Counted from the stretch's first letter, positions 25,801 to 37,944 are shown. The stretch is 64,000 nt of DNA from DASXKD01 sp963707905 (GCA_963707905.1 CAVPSA010000023.1:1-64000), one strand, 5' to 3'. The notes: generated from the sequence alone by a model not told the origin. Made by a program: numbers and translations.

Positions 25801-26718
25801 CTAGCCTGCCCGGCGCATGTGCATCCGGACCGTGGTACCGTCCGCGCCGGAGCGCAGTTCGACCAGGTCACACACCTGGTTGACCAGCCACAGGCCATGG
25901 CCGCGGTCGTCGGGGCCGTACCGGATCCGGCCGGCCAGCGGATCAGTGATCCGCCCGGTGTCGTGGACCTGGCAGACGACCTCCGCAGCGGTGTGCCAGA
26001 CGTGGACCACCCCGCCGCTGTCGGTGTGCCTGATGGTGTTCGCGGCGACCTCGTTCACGGCCAGGACCAGGTCGACCGTCCGCTCCTCGCCGAGCCCGGC
26101 GCACCGGGCGTGCCGCCCGGCCAGCCGCCGCACCGGCGCCAGGTCGGTCTCGTAGGCAAACTCCGCCGCGTCCGCGGGCGGCGGTCCGAGCGGGCGGTCG
26201 CATTCCGGGGGGAGGTTGTCCCGCCAGGTCACCGCGGTCGCCCCGGACGCGGCCGGCTCCTGGTGCGTGCAGCGGGCGCTGACCAGGACGGAATCCGCCA
26301 GCCCCGAGGCATCGTATGGGCACAAAATTGTCGCCTCTGCCCGGCGGAACGCCAGGTTGAGCAGGGCCTCGTGCCGGGCCGCCTCGCGCATCTCCGCTGG
26401 GCTGCGCCCGGGCCAGATCGGTTCGCCGACGTAACGCACGTGCTGGCCGGGGTGCTTGTCGGTGAACGAGCGCACCTCGGGGATGATCCGCGCCGGGTTG
26501 CGGCCAAGCTCGGTCATGTTCGCGAAGGCCAGTTCGCCGGGCGCGCCATCCAGGCTGGCGCCGATCGCGGCGGCCCGGCCGGCGGGCAGCGCGATCAGCG
26601 CGGGCTCGCCCCGGTCCAGGCCGGCCTGGACGAAGGCGGTGATCCGGTCGGCGTACTCGTGCTGGTTGCGATAGAAGAGCGCCGCGTGGCTCAGCACGCC
26701 CCCGACAGGCTCATCCAT
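25801..26718 (-). CDS. MEDS-HATPase anti-sigma regulatory kinase, second copy
   Basis: A paralogue of the protein at 12744-13742. The MEDS half has HAALFYRNQHEYADRITAFVQAGL, TELGRNPARIIPEVRSF and HVRYVGEPIWPGRS. The GHKL half has LVLAVNEVAANTIRHTDSGG and DDRGHGLWLVNQVCDLVEL. I chose the ATG at 26718, where the MEDS similarity begins; the frame is open to 26862. It is transcribed in the same direction as the ANTAR-PP2C phosphatase gene and starts 107 bases downstream of its stop, a kinase/phosphatase pair that could act on the same STAS protein. Both paralogues keep the N-box Glu and Asn. Confidence 0.9.
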   Translation of the reverse strand: MDEPVGGVLSHAALFYRNQHEYADRITAFVQAGLDRGEPALIALPAGRAAAIGASLDGAPGELAFANMTELGRNPARIIPEVRSFTDKHPGQHVRYVGEPIWPGRSPAEMREAARHEALLNLAFRRAEATILCPYDASGLADSVLVSARCTHQEPAASGATAVTWRDNLPPECDRPLGPPPADAAEFAYETDLAPVRRLAGRHARCAGLGEERTVDLVLAVNEVAANTIRHTDSGGVVHVWHTAAEVVCQVHDTGRITDPLAGRIRYGPDDRGHGLWLVNQVCDLVELRSGADGTTVRMHMRRAG

Positions 26719-26824
26719 GACATGTTCTCCGGCAACCTTCAGATACCGCATTGTCCCATGAGGCAGCCGATACCCGAGGATGCGGGCGTCATTCCCCGTG
26801 TCGTGGTGCGGTTCCGGTGCCCGC

Positions 26825-29155
26825 TCACCGCACCCGGACCGCGACCAGGCACGCGTCGTCACCGGTATTCGAGGCGGCCTGGCCGAGCAGGTGGTCGGCG
26901 TACCCGCCGATGTCGCCCACCGGACGGCTGGCGGCCCGGAGCAGGCCGGCGATCGCTTCGTCGATCGGCTCGTCCCGCCGTTCGATCAGGCCGTCGGTGA
27001 ACAGCAGCAGCGTGTCGCCGAGGCGCAGCCTGGTCACCTTCTCGGCGTAGCTGGCATCCGGGTCCGCGCCGAGCAGCAGCCCCTCGGGGAGCGGAAGCTG
27101 TTCCGCCCTGCCGTCGCGGACCAGAACCGGCGGCAGGTGACCGGCCCTGGCCCAGAGCAGCGTCCGGTCGGCCGGGTCGTAGAGGCCGCAGATCGCCGTG
27201 CCGAGGACGCCGTCGGTGAAATGGGCGGCCGCGCTGTTCAGCCAGTCGAGCAGGGTTCCCGGGCCGGCCCCGGTGATCGCCAGGCCGCGCAGGCTGTTGC
27301 GCACCGCGACCATGCCGGTGACCGCGTCGAGCCCATGCCCGGCGATGTCCCCGACCACAAGCAGCACCTTCTTGCTTGGCAGCAGCACCGTGTCGTACCA
27401 GTCGCCGCTGACCAGGTTGCCCGCACCGGACGGCCGGTACCTGGCCGCCACGTCCAGCCCGGCCGCCGCCACGAGTTCGTCCGGCGCCGCGGACCGCGGG
27501 GTGATGGCCTCCTGCAGCCTGATGGCCAGGCGGTGCTCTTCCGCGGCGCGCTCCTCGGTGTCGGCAAGCTGCTCGCGGGTTGCCGCGAACGCCAGCCGGG
27601 TGTGGTAGTCCGCCGACACATCCTGGTACACGCCGCGCATGGCGATCACCGTGCCGCCCGGGTCTGTGACCGGCTCGGCGTAGGCGCGGATCTGCCGGAC
27701 GCTGCCGTCGTCGGCGCGCACCACCCGGAACGCGGCGGCGCTTTCCATCCGGCCGTGCAGCAGGGCCTCCCGGAAGCCCCGGACCGCGGGAACGTCGTCG
27801 GCAACCACGTGCGATGGCAGGTCCGCGACCGGCACCGGGTCTCCGGGCGGCAACCCGAACAGGGCGAACGTCGGTTCGGTCCAGTTCACCTCGCCGCTGC
27901 GGACGTCCTCCTCCCAGCCGCCGGCCCGGCCCAGCCGCAGCGCGTGCTGCAGCAGTGCCGCGAGCCGGCCGGCGTCGCCGGTTCCTTGCCAGGCGAGCAC
28001 GACCCCGTCGTACAGCCGCGCGATCCGGATTCCGGAGGTGGGCGTACCCGAGGGAGCCTGGGCCGTCACCACCTCGGGGAGCCGCTGCGGCTCGCCGCAT
28101 TCCAGCGCCGCCAGGCACCGGTCGAAGAGCCCGCCCGCGGTGAGTGCCTCCGGGTACAGCTCCAGCAGGTGCCTGCCGGTCAGGTCGGTCGCGCCGCGCC
28201 CGGCCGCGTCCCTGAACCCGTCGCTGACGTGGTCGGCCCGGAAGTCGGTCACCGCGCCGCCGGGATCGCGCACGGCGCGGGCGAACACGTACCCGTCGAG
28301 CAGGCTGTCCAGCAGTGCAAGCACCCCGGCGGCCTCGTGGTCGGCGGGCAGGCCCCCCTGGGACAGCCGGATCCCCAGCGCCTGGGCGGCGACGTCGGCG
28401 ATGGAGGTGAGCTGGCGCCGCATCGGGGCGGGGAACCCGGTGGCCGGCTCCGGCCAGCAGACCACCATGACGCCCAGGGCGGCCCCGGCGTCGTGCAGCG
28501 GGAGCCCGGCCCAGGCGCCGTCTCGCCAGCGGCCCGGCAGCGGCCGCTCGTCGCCGGGCGGCGGCCCCGTGGGCCACCAGGTCTCCAGGCCGTCGCGCGC
28601 CACCTGCTGGGGCAGCGAGGGCATGTCCGGGTGCAGCCGTCGCCAGCGGCTGGCCTCGTGGCTGCCGAAACCGGCCTCGCCGGCCAGTTCCAGGCCGCCG
28701 TCCGGCTCGGTCAGCCAGATCGCCACCGCCACCGCGCCGAGGCTGCCCAGCGCCTCCCCGAGCAGGGCGCCGGCCACGGCGTTGCCCGAGGCAGCGGTCT
28801 CGATCGCCGCCCGGGCCAGGCTGACCTGGGGCATCCCGGGGTCTGGCGGCTCGCCGGGCGGGTCCTGGTGGGTGATCTGGGCGGCGAACTCGGTCGGCGT
28901 GACGCCGGATTCGGCGGCCAGGTGGACGAGCTGGCGCTGGGCCTCGGCGGGCGTGCAGCCAAGCTGCTCCATCAGCATGCCCCTGGCCAGGTCCACGACC
29001 GAGCGGGCCGCGGCCGCCGAGCGCAGCTTGTCCAGCTCCCCCCGTTGCCGTTCGACCAGGGCGTTCAGCCGCACCATGTCGGCTCCGCTCGGTTCGGTCA
29101 CGGCCACCAGCCTTCGCACCAGGGCACCTTCGCCCGGGGCAAGTGCCCAGGCCAC
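26825..29155 (-). CDS. ANTAR-GAF-PAS-PAS-PP2C phosphatase
   Basis: A 776-residue multidomain phosphatase. An ANTAR-like segment lies at about 25-95 (RSVVDLARGMLMEQLGCTPAEAQRQLVHLAAESG), then GAF at about 115-265, a PAS-like region at about 275-400, a second PAS at about 405-515 (EVNWTEPTFALFGLP, VYQDVSADYHTR) and PP2C/SpoIIE at about 555-775 with SGDWYDTVLLP, GDIAGHGLDAVTG, FTDGLIERRDEP and DDACLVAVRV. An RNA-binding ANTAR domain at the N-terminus of a PP2C enzyme is unusual. It lies upstream of the second MEDS kinase on the same strand and diverges from the HAMP-repeat kinase, sharing a 120-base promoter region. Confidence 0.9.
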   Translation of the reverse strand: MAWALAPGEGALVRRLVAVTEPSGADMVRLNALVERQRGELDKLRSAAAARSVVDLARGMLMEQLGCTPAEAQRQLVHLAAESGVTPTEFAAQITHQDPPGEPPDPGMPQVSLARAAIETAASGNAVAGALLGEALGSLGAVAVAIWLTEPDGGLELAGEAGFGSHEASRWRRLHPDMPSLPQQVARDGLETWWPTGPPPGDERPLPGRWRDGAWAGLPLHDAGAALGVMVVCWPEPATGFPAPMRRQLTSIADVAAQALGIRLSQGGLPADHEAAGVLALLDSLLDGYVFARAVRDPGGAVTDFRADHVSDGFRDAAGRGATDLTGRHLLELYPEALTAGGLFDRCLAALECGEPQRLPEVVTAQAPSGTPTSGIRIARLYDGVVLAWQGTGDAGRLAALLQHALRLGRAGGWEEDVRSGEVNWTEPTFALFGLPPGDPVPVADLPSHVVADDVPAVRGFREALLHGRMESAAAFRVVRADDGSVRQIRAYAEPVTDPGGTVIAMRGVYQDVSADYHTRLAFAATREQLADTEERAAEEHRLAIRLQEAITPRSAAPDELVAAAGLDVAARYRPSGAGNLVSGDWYDTVLLPSKKVLLVVGDIAGHGLDAVTGMVAVRNSLRGLAITGAGPGTLLDWLNSAAAHFTDGVLGTAICGLYDPADRTLLWARAGHLPPVLVRDGRAEQLPLPEGLLLGADPDASYAEKVTRLRLGDTLLLFTDGLIERRDEPIDEAIAGLLRAASRPVGDIGGYADHLLGQAASNTGDDACLVAVRVR

Positions 29156-29228
29156 GCCTGCTTCGTCTCAGTTCCATTCTCGGCCATCACGAGACGTGAC
29201 AGGATCCTTTCAAGCGGGCTCGCCTGGC

Positions 29229-29249
29229 ATACCGCACCCCGCGCGGTAT
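29229..29249. promoter_or_regulatory. Inverted repeat between divergent signalling genes
   Basis: ATACCGC at 29229-29235 and GCGGTAT at 29243-29249 form a perfect 7-base inverted repeat with a 7-base spacer. It lies 27 bases before the HAMP-repeat kinase start and could be an operator or a short hairpin in its leader. Confidence 0.4.
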
Positions 29250-29276
29250 TTGGCTGGCCATGGAGGGGTTCCGGAG

Positions 29277-33086
<3,810 letters not shown>

Positions 33087-33127
33087 GCCCGCACCGGACC
33101 ACCAAGCCGCCCGTCTGCCGGCACCAC

Positions 33128-33153
33128 GGTTAAGGTGCAAGCTTCCGGGGTAC
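33128..33153 (+). promoter_or_regulatory. Candidate SigB/SigF-type promoter, possibly leaderless
   Basis: GGTT at 33128-33131, 16 bases, then GGGTAC at 33148-33153. The GTG start of the nuclease-family gene is 9 bases downstream, the same geometry as at the phospholipase D gene. Confidence 0.45.
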
Positions 33154-33162
33154 GCCCGGCGC

Positions 33163-33975
33163 GTGCGGGTGATGAGCTGGAATCTGTGGTGGCGTCACGG
33201 GCCCTGGGAACAACGCCAGGAGGCGATCGCGGCGACATTGGCCGAGGTCCAGCCGGATCTGTGCGGTTTCCAGGAGGTCTGGGGCGGCCCGGGGGAGAGC
33301 GGCCCGGGGGAGAACCTGGCCATTGACCTGGCGGGGCGGCTGGGCATGCACTGGTGCTGGGCGGAAGCGGGGAAGGTTCGCGATGCCGACGGCACCCAGT
33401 TGTTCATCGGCAACGCGATCCTCAGCCGCTGGCCGATCGCCGCGCAGGCGGCCGACGGCCTGCCGGTGAGCGCCTCGGACGAGGCCAGGGTGGCGGTGCA
33501 CGCCCGGATCGACACCCCGGGCGGTGCCCTGCCGATGTTCACCACCCACCTGACCTGGGGGCTGGGCCGCTCAGCGCTGCGCGTGGCGCAGGTCCGCGCG
33601 CTGGCCAGGTTCATCGAGGAGCACTCCACCGGCTGTGTCTACCCGCCGGTGGTCACCGGGGACCTCAACGCCGAACCCGGCTCCGACGAACTGCGGCTGC
33701 TCGGCGGCCTGCTCGCCGACCCTGCCGTCCCCGGCCTGGTGCTCCTCGACTCCTGGCGTTATGCGGATCCGGCCGACCCCGGCTTCACCTGGGATCTGCG
33801 GAACTCCTATCAGGACGACAGCCTGATCCCGTCTTCACGTATCGACTACGTCCTTACCGGCCTGCCCTGGCAGGGCCGTGGCCGGGTGGAGTCGGTGCGC
33901 CTGGCCGGCAACGCTCCGGTGGACGGAGTCTGGCCCTCGGACCATTTCGCCGTCGTCGCCGACCTGCGCGAATAA
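33163..33975 (+). CDS. Endonuclease/exonuclease/phosphatase-family protein
   Basis: A 270-residue metal-dependent phosphodiesterase of the EEP/DNase I-like fold. Motifs in order are VMSWNLWW (Asn), PDLCGFQEVWG (Glu), FTTHLTWG, VVTGDLNAEPGSDE (Asp and Asn), RIDYVLTG and WPSDHFAVVADLR (catalytic Asp-His). Substrates in this fold include DNA, phospholipid headgroups and inositol phosphates; none can be picked here. No signal peptide is visible, so it acts in the cytosol. The GTG start is very close to a GGGTAC element and lacks a clear ribosome site. Confidence 0.9.
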   Translation: MRVMSWNLWWRHGPWEQRQEAIAATLAEVQPDLCGFQEVWGGPGESGPGENLAIDLAGRLGMHWCWAEAGKVRDADGTQLFIGNAILSRWPIAAQAADGLPVSASDEARVAVHARIDTPGGALPMFTTHLTWGLGRSALRVAQVRALARFIEEHSTGCVYPPVVTGDLNAEPGSDELRLLGGLLADPAVPGLVLLDSWRYADPADPGFTWDLRNSYQDDSLIPSSRIDYVLTGLPWQGRGRVESVRLAGNAPVDGVWPSDHFAVVADLRE

Positions 33976-33979
33976 CGGC

Positions 33980-34540
33980 TCAGCCGGCCCGCTGGAACTC
34001 CTCGACCAGCTGCTGGCAAAAGGCGGGCAGGTCGCCGGGATTGCGGCTGGTCACGAGCACGTTGGGACCGCCCGTGCACACCTGCACCTCGGTGTCCACC
34101 CAGTTCCCGCCCGCGTTGCGGATATCGGTTTGCAGGCTCGGCCAGGAGGTCAGGGTACGGTCCCGGACCAGGTCCGCCTCCACCAGGGTCCAGGGGCCGT
34201 GGCAGATCACCGCGGCGGGCTTACCGGCGCCGAACAGCGAGCGGACGAACTCCACCGCCTCAGGGACGGTCCGCAGCTGGTCCGGGTTGGCCACCCCTCC
34301 GGGCAGCACTATGCCGTCGTAGTCGGCCGGATCGGCATCGCCGATGGCCCGGTCCACCGGAAACGTGTCTGCCTTGTCGAGGTGATTGAACGCCTGGGCC
34401 ATGCCCGGCTTGGGCGCGAGAAGCTCGGGTGCCGCGCCGGCGCCCCGTACCGCCTGCCAGGGCTTGGTGAGCTCGATCTGCTCCACGCCCTCATTGGCGA
34501 TCATGAAAGCGATCCGGCGGCCGTGAAGCTCGTTCGCCAT
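33980..34540 (-). CDS. DJ-1/PfpI-family protein
   Basis: A 186-residue type-1 glutamine-amidotransferase-like protein of the PfpI/YhbO group. The nucleophile elbow AAVICHGPW places the Cys at residue 113 with an adjacent His, and DYDGIVLPGG supplies the conserved Asp and Gly turn. Members act as deglycases, chaperones or proteases under oxidative and carbonyl stress; the specific activity is debated. The gene has its own SigB-type promoter (GTTT-N14-GGGTAG, 34647-34624) and an agaggagcc ribosome site. It converges with the nuclease gene, 4 bases apart. Confidence 0.92.
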   Translation of the reverse strand: MANELHGRRIAFMIANEGVEQIELTKPWQAVRGAGAAPELLAPKPGMAQAFNHLDKADTFPVDRAIGDADPADYDGIVLPGGVANPDQLRTVPEAVEFVRSLFGAGKPAAVICHGPWTLVEADLVRDRTLTSWPSLQTDIRNAGGNWVDTEVQVCTGGPNVLVTSRNPGDLPAFCQQLVEEFQRAG

Positions 34541-34623
34541 GACATGGCTCCTCTCTCGTGGCGGTTATTGCGCCGTCCTGTGCCCGTCGGCACCGTCTGC
34601 CCGCGGGCGGCTCGTGGCAGCCG

Positions 34624-34647
34624 CTACCCAAGGGCACCGCCGCAAAC
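34624..34647 (-). promoter_or_regulatory. SigB/SigF-type promoter of the PfpI gene
   Basis: On the minus strand, GTTT (34647-34644), 14 bases, then GGGTAG (34629-34624). This is among the best matches to GNNT-N14-16-GGGTA in the window and leaves a leader of about 75 bases. Confidence 0.6.
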
Positions 34648-34675
34648 CTGCGGGCCGGGTGGGCTTTGCCGGGCC

Positions 34676-34700
34676 GTTAGTCACGGTGGTTGCCGGGTAG
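34676..34700 (+). promoter_or_regulatory. Weak candidate SigB/SigF-type promoter
   Basis: GTTA at 34676-34679, 15 bases, then GGGTAG at 34695-34700, 36 bases before the small basic protein. The -35 lacks the final T. It would be divergent from the PfpI promoter. Confidence 0.35.
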
Positions 34701-34736
34701 GGAGGTCGTCTGCCGACAATCCTGGATGGGGAGGCG

Positions 34737-35012
34737 ATGGCGATGGCGACGAGCAAGCAGTCGCAGGCGGCCAAGCGCAACGTGAAGAAGGCTCAGCAGG
34801 CCGCCACGAGCAAGCAGACGATTGCGCATCTGCCCGCCAAGACCCGCACCGCGCTGGGCAAGCAAGGCGCGGCGGTCGCCAAGCGCAAGCGCACCGGGGG
34901 CGCGTCACCCAAGACCCGCGCGGAACTGTACGAGATCGCGCGGAAACGTGACCTGCCCGGCCGGTCAAAGATGGGCCGGGATGAACTCGCCAGGAAACTT
35001 GGCGAAAAGTAA
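34737..35012 (+). CDS. Small basic protein with Rho_N/SAP-like C-terminus
   Basis: A 91-residue, Lys/Arg-rich protein. The N-terminal part is SKQSQAAKRNVKKAQQAATSKQT; the C-terminal 30 residues (TRAELYEIARKRDLPGRSKMGRDELARKL) resemble the helix-extension-helix of Rho-termination-factor N-terminal or SAP domains, which bind nucleic acid. Similar actinobacterial proteins are often labelled plasmid stabilisation proteins without evidence. The C-terminal motif recurs at 59509-59832 and the N-terminal motif at 60293-60652. A ggggagg site precedes the ATG. A nucleoid-associated stress role is a guess. Confidence 0.8.
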   Translation: MAMATSKQSQAAKRNVKKAQQAATSKQTIAHLPAKTRTALGKQGAAVAKRKRTGGASPKTRAELYEIARKRDLPGRSKMGRDELARKLGEK

Positions 35013-35032
35013 CCCGATGGCCGCCAGCTACC

Positions 35033-35446
35033 GTGACTGAGCCGGAGCCGTCCGGCGAACCGTCCAGGCCCCTGGTCAGCCGGTGGCTGTCCCACGTTGA
35101 CCGGTATGCCTCCCGGCCGCTCGCGGCGCTGCTGGTTCTCGCCGTGGCCGTTTCATGGGTCGCCGTGAGCATCGCCGCCGGGTTTCCCGCACGATGGGAG
35201 ACCGTCTTCCAGACCCTGGTGGCTGCCCTGACCCTTGCCATGGTCTTCGTCATCCAGCACACCCAGGCGCGGCATCAGCGGGCGACGCAGCGCAAGCTCG
35301 ACGAGATCCTGCGCGCGCTGCCCGGCGCGGACAACTCCCTGATGACCCTTGAACATGCTTCCGACGAGGAACTGCACGCCACCGGGCACGAACACCGCCG
35401 GATCCGCCGGGCCGCCCTCGATGACAAGGCTGCGGCCGGCGAGTGA
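35033..35446 (+). CDS. Low-affinity iron permease-family membrane protein
   Basis: A 137-residue protein with two membrane helices (PLAALLVLAVAVSWVAVSIAAG and VFQTLVAALTLAMVFVIQHT) and a hydrophilic tail with RATQRKLDEILRALPGADNSLMTLE. The helix pair and the QHTQ...KLDE motif match the family named after yeast Fet4; in bacteria no iron transport has been clearly shown. The GTG start lies 20 bases after the small basic protein, suggesting one transcript. The protein converges with the GT2 gene. Confidence 0.85.
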   Translation: MTEPEPSGEPSRPLVSRWLSHVDRYASRPLAALLVLAVAVSWVAVSIAAGFPARWETVFQTLVAALTLAMVFVIQHTQARHQRATQRKLDEILRALPGADNSLMTLEHASDEELHATGHEHRRIRRAALDDKAAAGE

Positions 35447-35462
35447 CGGTCTTCGCGGCCGC

Positions 35463-36182
35463 TCAGGCCGGCTCTTCCCGCGGCTCGGGGATGGCCTCCT
35501 GCACTGCGGCGAGCGTGGTCAGCAGCCAGGCGAAGCCGCGAGGTGCCCGGCCGCCGGGACGGGCGGAGGTGACCACGGGGATCTGGGTCGTCCGCAACAG
35601 CGGAATCTCCGCAGCCAGCAGGTCATCGACCAGGGCGTGGTCCTCGGCCGTCGGCAGCGGCCGGAAACCGCCGACCGCGAGGTAGGCGTCCGCAGCAAAT
35701 CCCAGGTTGGCGCCATGAACGTGCGGGTGGTGCACCTGCCAGGCCCGGTAACGCTGGCCGAACAGCCGTTGCACCCGGGCAGGATGATCGGCCCAGTCGT
35801 CGACCGTCACGGTGCCCAGCACGCCCTTCCACCCCTGGCTGGCGAAACGGATCTGGCGGCGGAGCCACCCGGCGGGCACACGGGTATCGGCGTCGGTGGT
35901 GGCGATCCACACCGTAGCCGGGTCCAGGTGACGCGTCGCCTGGAGCACCCGCCTGACCCCCGCCCGCCTGGCCGCGCCGACGCAGCGGGCATCCACTTCG
36001 ACGACATCCGCATTATGCCCGCGGGCCATCGCCGCGGTCCGGTCGGTGCAGGCGTCCGCCGCCACCACCAGGTGCACGGGGACATCGAGCTGGCTGGCCG
36101 ACCGGCGGATAGCGGTGAGGCACGACGGCAGCAGGTCCTGCTCGTTGTGCGCGGGGATGATGACCCCCGCCGCCTTGATCAC
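35463..36182 (-). CDS. Family 2 glycosyltransferase
   Basis: A 239-residue GT-A fold enzyme. GVIIPAHNEQDLLPSCL opens the nucleotide-binding region, VVAADACTDRT follows, and the metal-binding DxD is in IATTDADTRVPAGWLRRQ. VHGANLGFAADAYLAVGGF and EDHALVDDLL are the acceptor-side motifs. There is no membrane helix, so it acts in the cytosol. Its GTG overlaps the methyltransferase stop by 4 nt (GTGA). With the methyltransferase and acyl-CoA dehydrogenase it forms a conserved set of unknown product. Confidence 0.9.
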   Translation of the reverse strand: MIKAAGVIIPAHNEQDLLPSCLTAIRRSASQLDVPVHLVVAADACTDRTAAMARGHNADVVEVDARCVGAARRAGVRRVLQATRHLDPATVWIATTDADTRVPAGWLRRQIRFASQGWKGVLGTVTVDDWADHPARVQRLFGQRYRAWQVHHPHVHGANLGFAADAYLAVGGFRPLPTAEDHALVDDLLAAEIPLLRTTQIPVVTSARPGGRAPRGFAWLLTTLAAVQEAIPEPREEPA

Positions 36183-36787
36183 ACCAGTCCTTCGGCTTGC
36201 GCCACCGAGACCGGATCGCCATCTCCGCGGAGGTAGACCTGGGCGAGGAAGTCAGGTTCGGCGTGATCGGCGAGCCTGGCGAGCCCGGTGCGGCAGCCAA
36301 GCGCCGCGTGCACGTCGTCGCCCGTGCGCGGATATTCGGCGACCGCGTGGCGCCAGTGCACCGCGAGGAGGGTGCCGGCCGGCCGGAGTGCCGCCAGGGC
36401 GAGGTCGAGCACGCGGTCCAGGTCCGCGCCGGCGAAGTAGTACAGGAACTCCGAGAGCACGATGAGGTCGAATCGGCCAGGGGGCCAGTCACCGGGAATG
36501 GCCCGGTGCTCGACCATGACGTTCGGAAAGCGGGCAGTGTGCTCGGCCGCGGCCTTGACCGCGGCCGGCGCCATGTCACACGACAACAGCCGGTCACACC
36601 TCGAAGCGAGCATCGCGGTGAGCACGCCCACCGAGCAGCCCGGCTCGAACGCGTCGCGGTAGCGCTGCCGTGGCAGCATGGCGATGCTGATCGCGTACTT
36701 CCGCGCCTCATACCACCGGGTGCGCAGGCTCCACGGGTCCGGTGCGGCCGCGTACATCGCGTCGAAGTAGCCAGGTCCCAGGGTCAT
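36179..36787 (-). CDS. NodS-like SAM-dependent methyltransferase
   Basis: A class I methyltransferase of about 202 residues. YFDAMYAAAPDPWSLRTRWYEARKYAISIAML is the signature opening of the NodS-like group; DAFEPGCSVGVLTAMLA is the SAM-binding glycine loop and FDLIVLSEFLYYF the post-motif. In rhizobia NodS N-methylates a chito-oligosaccharide; here the substrate is unknown. The ATG at 36787 begins at the conserved region; the ORF is open to 36835. It lies between the acyl-CoA dehydrogenase and the glycosyltransferase and overlaps the latter by 4 nt. Confidence 0.9.
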   Translation of the reverse strand: MTLGPGYFDAMYAAAPDPWSLRTRWYEARKYAISIAMLPRQRYRDAFEPGCSVGVLTAMLASRCDRLLSCDMAPAAVKAAAEHTARFPNVMVEHRAIPGDWPPGRFDLIVLSEFLYYFAGADLDRVLDLALAALRPAGTLLAVHWRHAVAEYPRTGDDVHAALGCRTGLARLADHAEPDFLAQVYLRGDGDPVSVAQAEGLV

Positions 36788-36909
36788 CGGCGGCTCACCG
36801 GAAAAGCCCTCCATGGTGCGCGAGGCAGGCAGCAAAGCCGGAAACCAGCTTCCGTAGCCCGTGCCGTGATGTCGTGGTCATGCGTCGATAACGTTCTGCC
36901 GGGCCGCGC

Positions 36910-37944
36910 TCACCATTGCGGCCCGCCCCGCTCGGCGACCAGGCCGCCGAGTTCGGCCAGGCTGCGCTCGGCGTGGTGCTGGCGGATGTAGACGGTCAGG
37001 TCCGCCACCCGGCGCGAGTGCGCCTCGTCCAGGCACAGCGGCCCGGCGCCGAGAGCCCGGCCGACCCGGTCCATCACCTCGGCCGCCACGGCGTCGGCGA
37101 GCGCGCGCACCCGCAGCGCCCGGAGCCGGCCCGCACCCTTGAGGTCGGCGGGGTCAGCATCGATCTCATCCGCGGCGCCGTCCAAGGCCGCGTGCATCGT
37201 CCGCAGCGCAATGTCGACCGCACCGAGGTGGGCGAGCGCGTGTGGCCCCACATCGCGCCGTTCCGCGGCGGCCAGCAGGGTGCGCCCTACCGCGCGGGCG
37301 CCGCCGTACCAGCACGCCGCCACCCCCACGCCACCGTGCGCGAATCCTGGCCGCTCGATGTATGCTCCGGGCGTCCCGACCGGGTGGGCAGGCACGTCGC
37401 CGAAGTCCACGTCCAGCGTGTCACTGCCCGCCATGCCGGTGGCCGGCCAGCTGCCCAGGACCGGCGCCAGGGTGCCGGCCGCCACCGCGAACAGCCGCCT
37501 GCCGTCTTGCGCGTCCGCCGTGACCAGGGCATGAGTACAAGCGCGGGCTCCGGAGCAGTATCGCTTCGTGCCGCGCAGGTGCCATCGGCCCCCGTTATGG
37601 TGAGCTTCCAGCTTCGGGCCGGGCGGATGGGCGGCCCACACGCCCCAGCGGCTGCCCGGCCGCGGCGCCGGGCCGTCCAGTTCGGCCAGGATCGCTACCG
37701 CGTCCGCGTGGCCCTCACCCAGCCTTGCCATCGAGAGCTCTTCTTCCGCCAGTTCCGCGAGCCTGGCCCAGCGTTCCCCGGTCCGGCCCGACCCGGGCAG
37801 CGGCAGGTCCAGCCGTCCCGACTCCACCGCCGCACGGAACGCCGCGCCGACGGCGTGCCAGGCGGTCGGCTCAGCCTCGCCGGCGGCCGCGTCAGGAACT
37901 GCCCGCATCGCGGCCACGTCGATGCTGAAACTGTTGTCGGTCAC
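36910..37944 (-). CDS. Acyl-CoA dehydrogenase-like protein
   Basis: A protein of about 344 residues with the acyl-CoA dehydrogenase fold (LGEGHADAVAILAELDGP, LRGTKRYCSGARACTHALVTA, WPATGMAGSDTLDVDFGDVP, and the FAD/helical end with GPLCLDEAHSRRVADLTVYIRQHHAERSL). It is shorter than the usual 380 residues and I see no clear catalytic Glu motif. In many bacteria a homolog clusters with a PIG-L deacetylase, a NodS-like methyltransferase and a GT2; here the deacetylase is absent from the gap downstream. I prefer the GTG at 37944, which follows agggggcaagc. Confidence 0.85.
   Translation of the reverse strand: MTDNSFSIDVAAMRAVPDAAAGEAEPTAWHAVGAAFRAAVESGRLDLPLPGSGRTGERWARLAELAEEELSMARLGEGHADAVAILAELDGPAPRPGSRWGVWAAHPPGPKLEAHHNGGRWHLRGTKRYCSGARACTHALVTADAQDGRRLFAVAAGTLAPVLGSWPATGMAGSDTLDVDFGDVPAHPVGTPGAYIERPGFAHGGVGVAACWYGGARAVGRTLLAAAERRDVGPHALAHLGAVDIALRTMHAALDGAADEIDADPADLKGAGRLRALRVRALADAVAAEVMDRVGRALGAGPLCLDEAHSRRVADLTVYIRQHHAERSLAELGGLVAERGGPQW

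Noticed and set aside
28038..29276. Extension of the HAMP kinase frame 413 codons upstream
   Set aside because: The extra sequence is Ser/Ala/Pro-rich, lies antisense over the ANTAR-PP2C gene and has no similarity; the ATG at 29277 with a ribosome site fits better.
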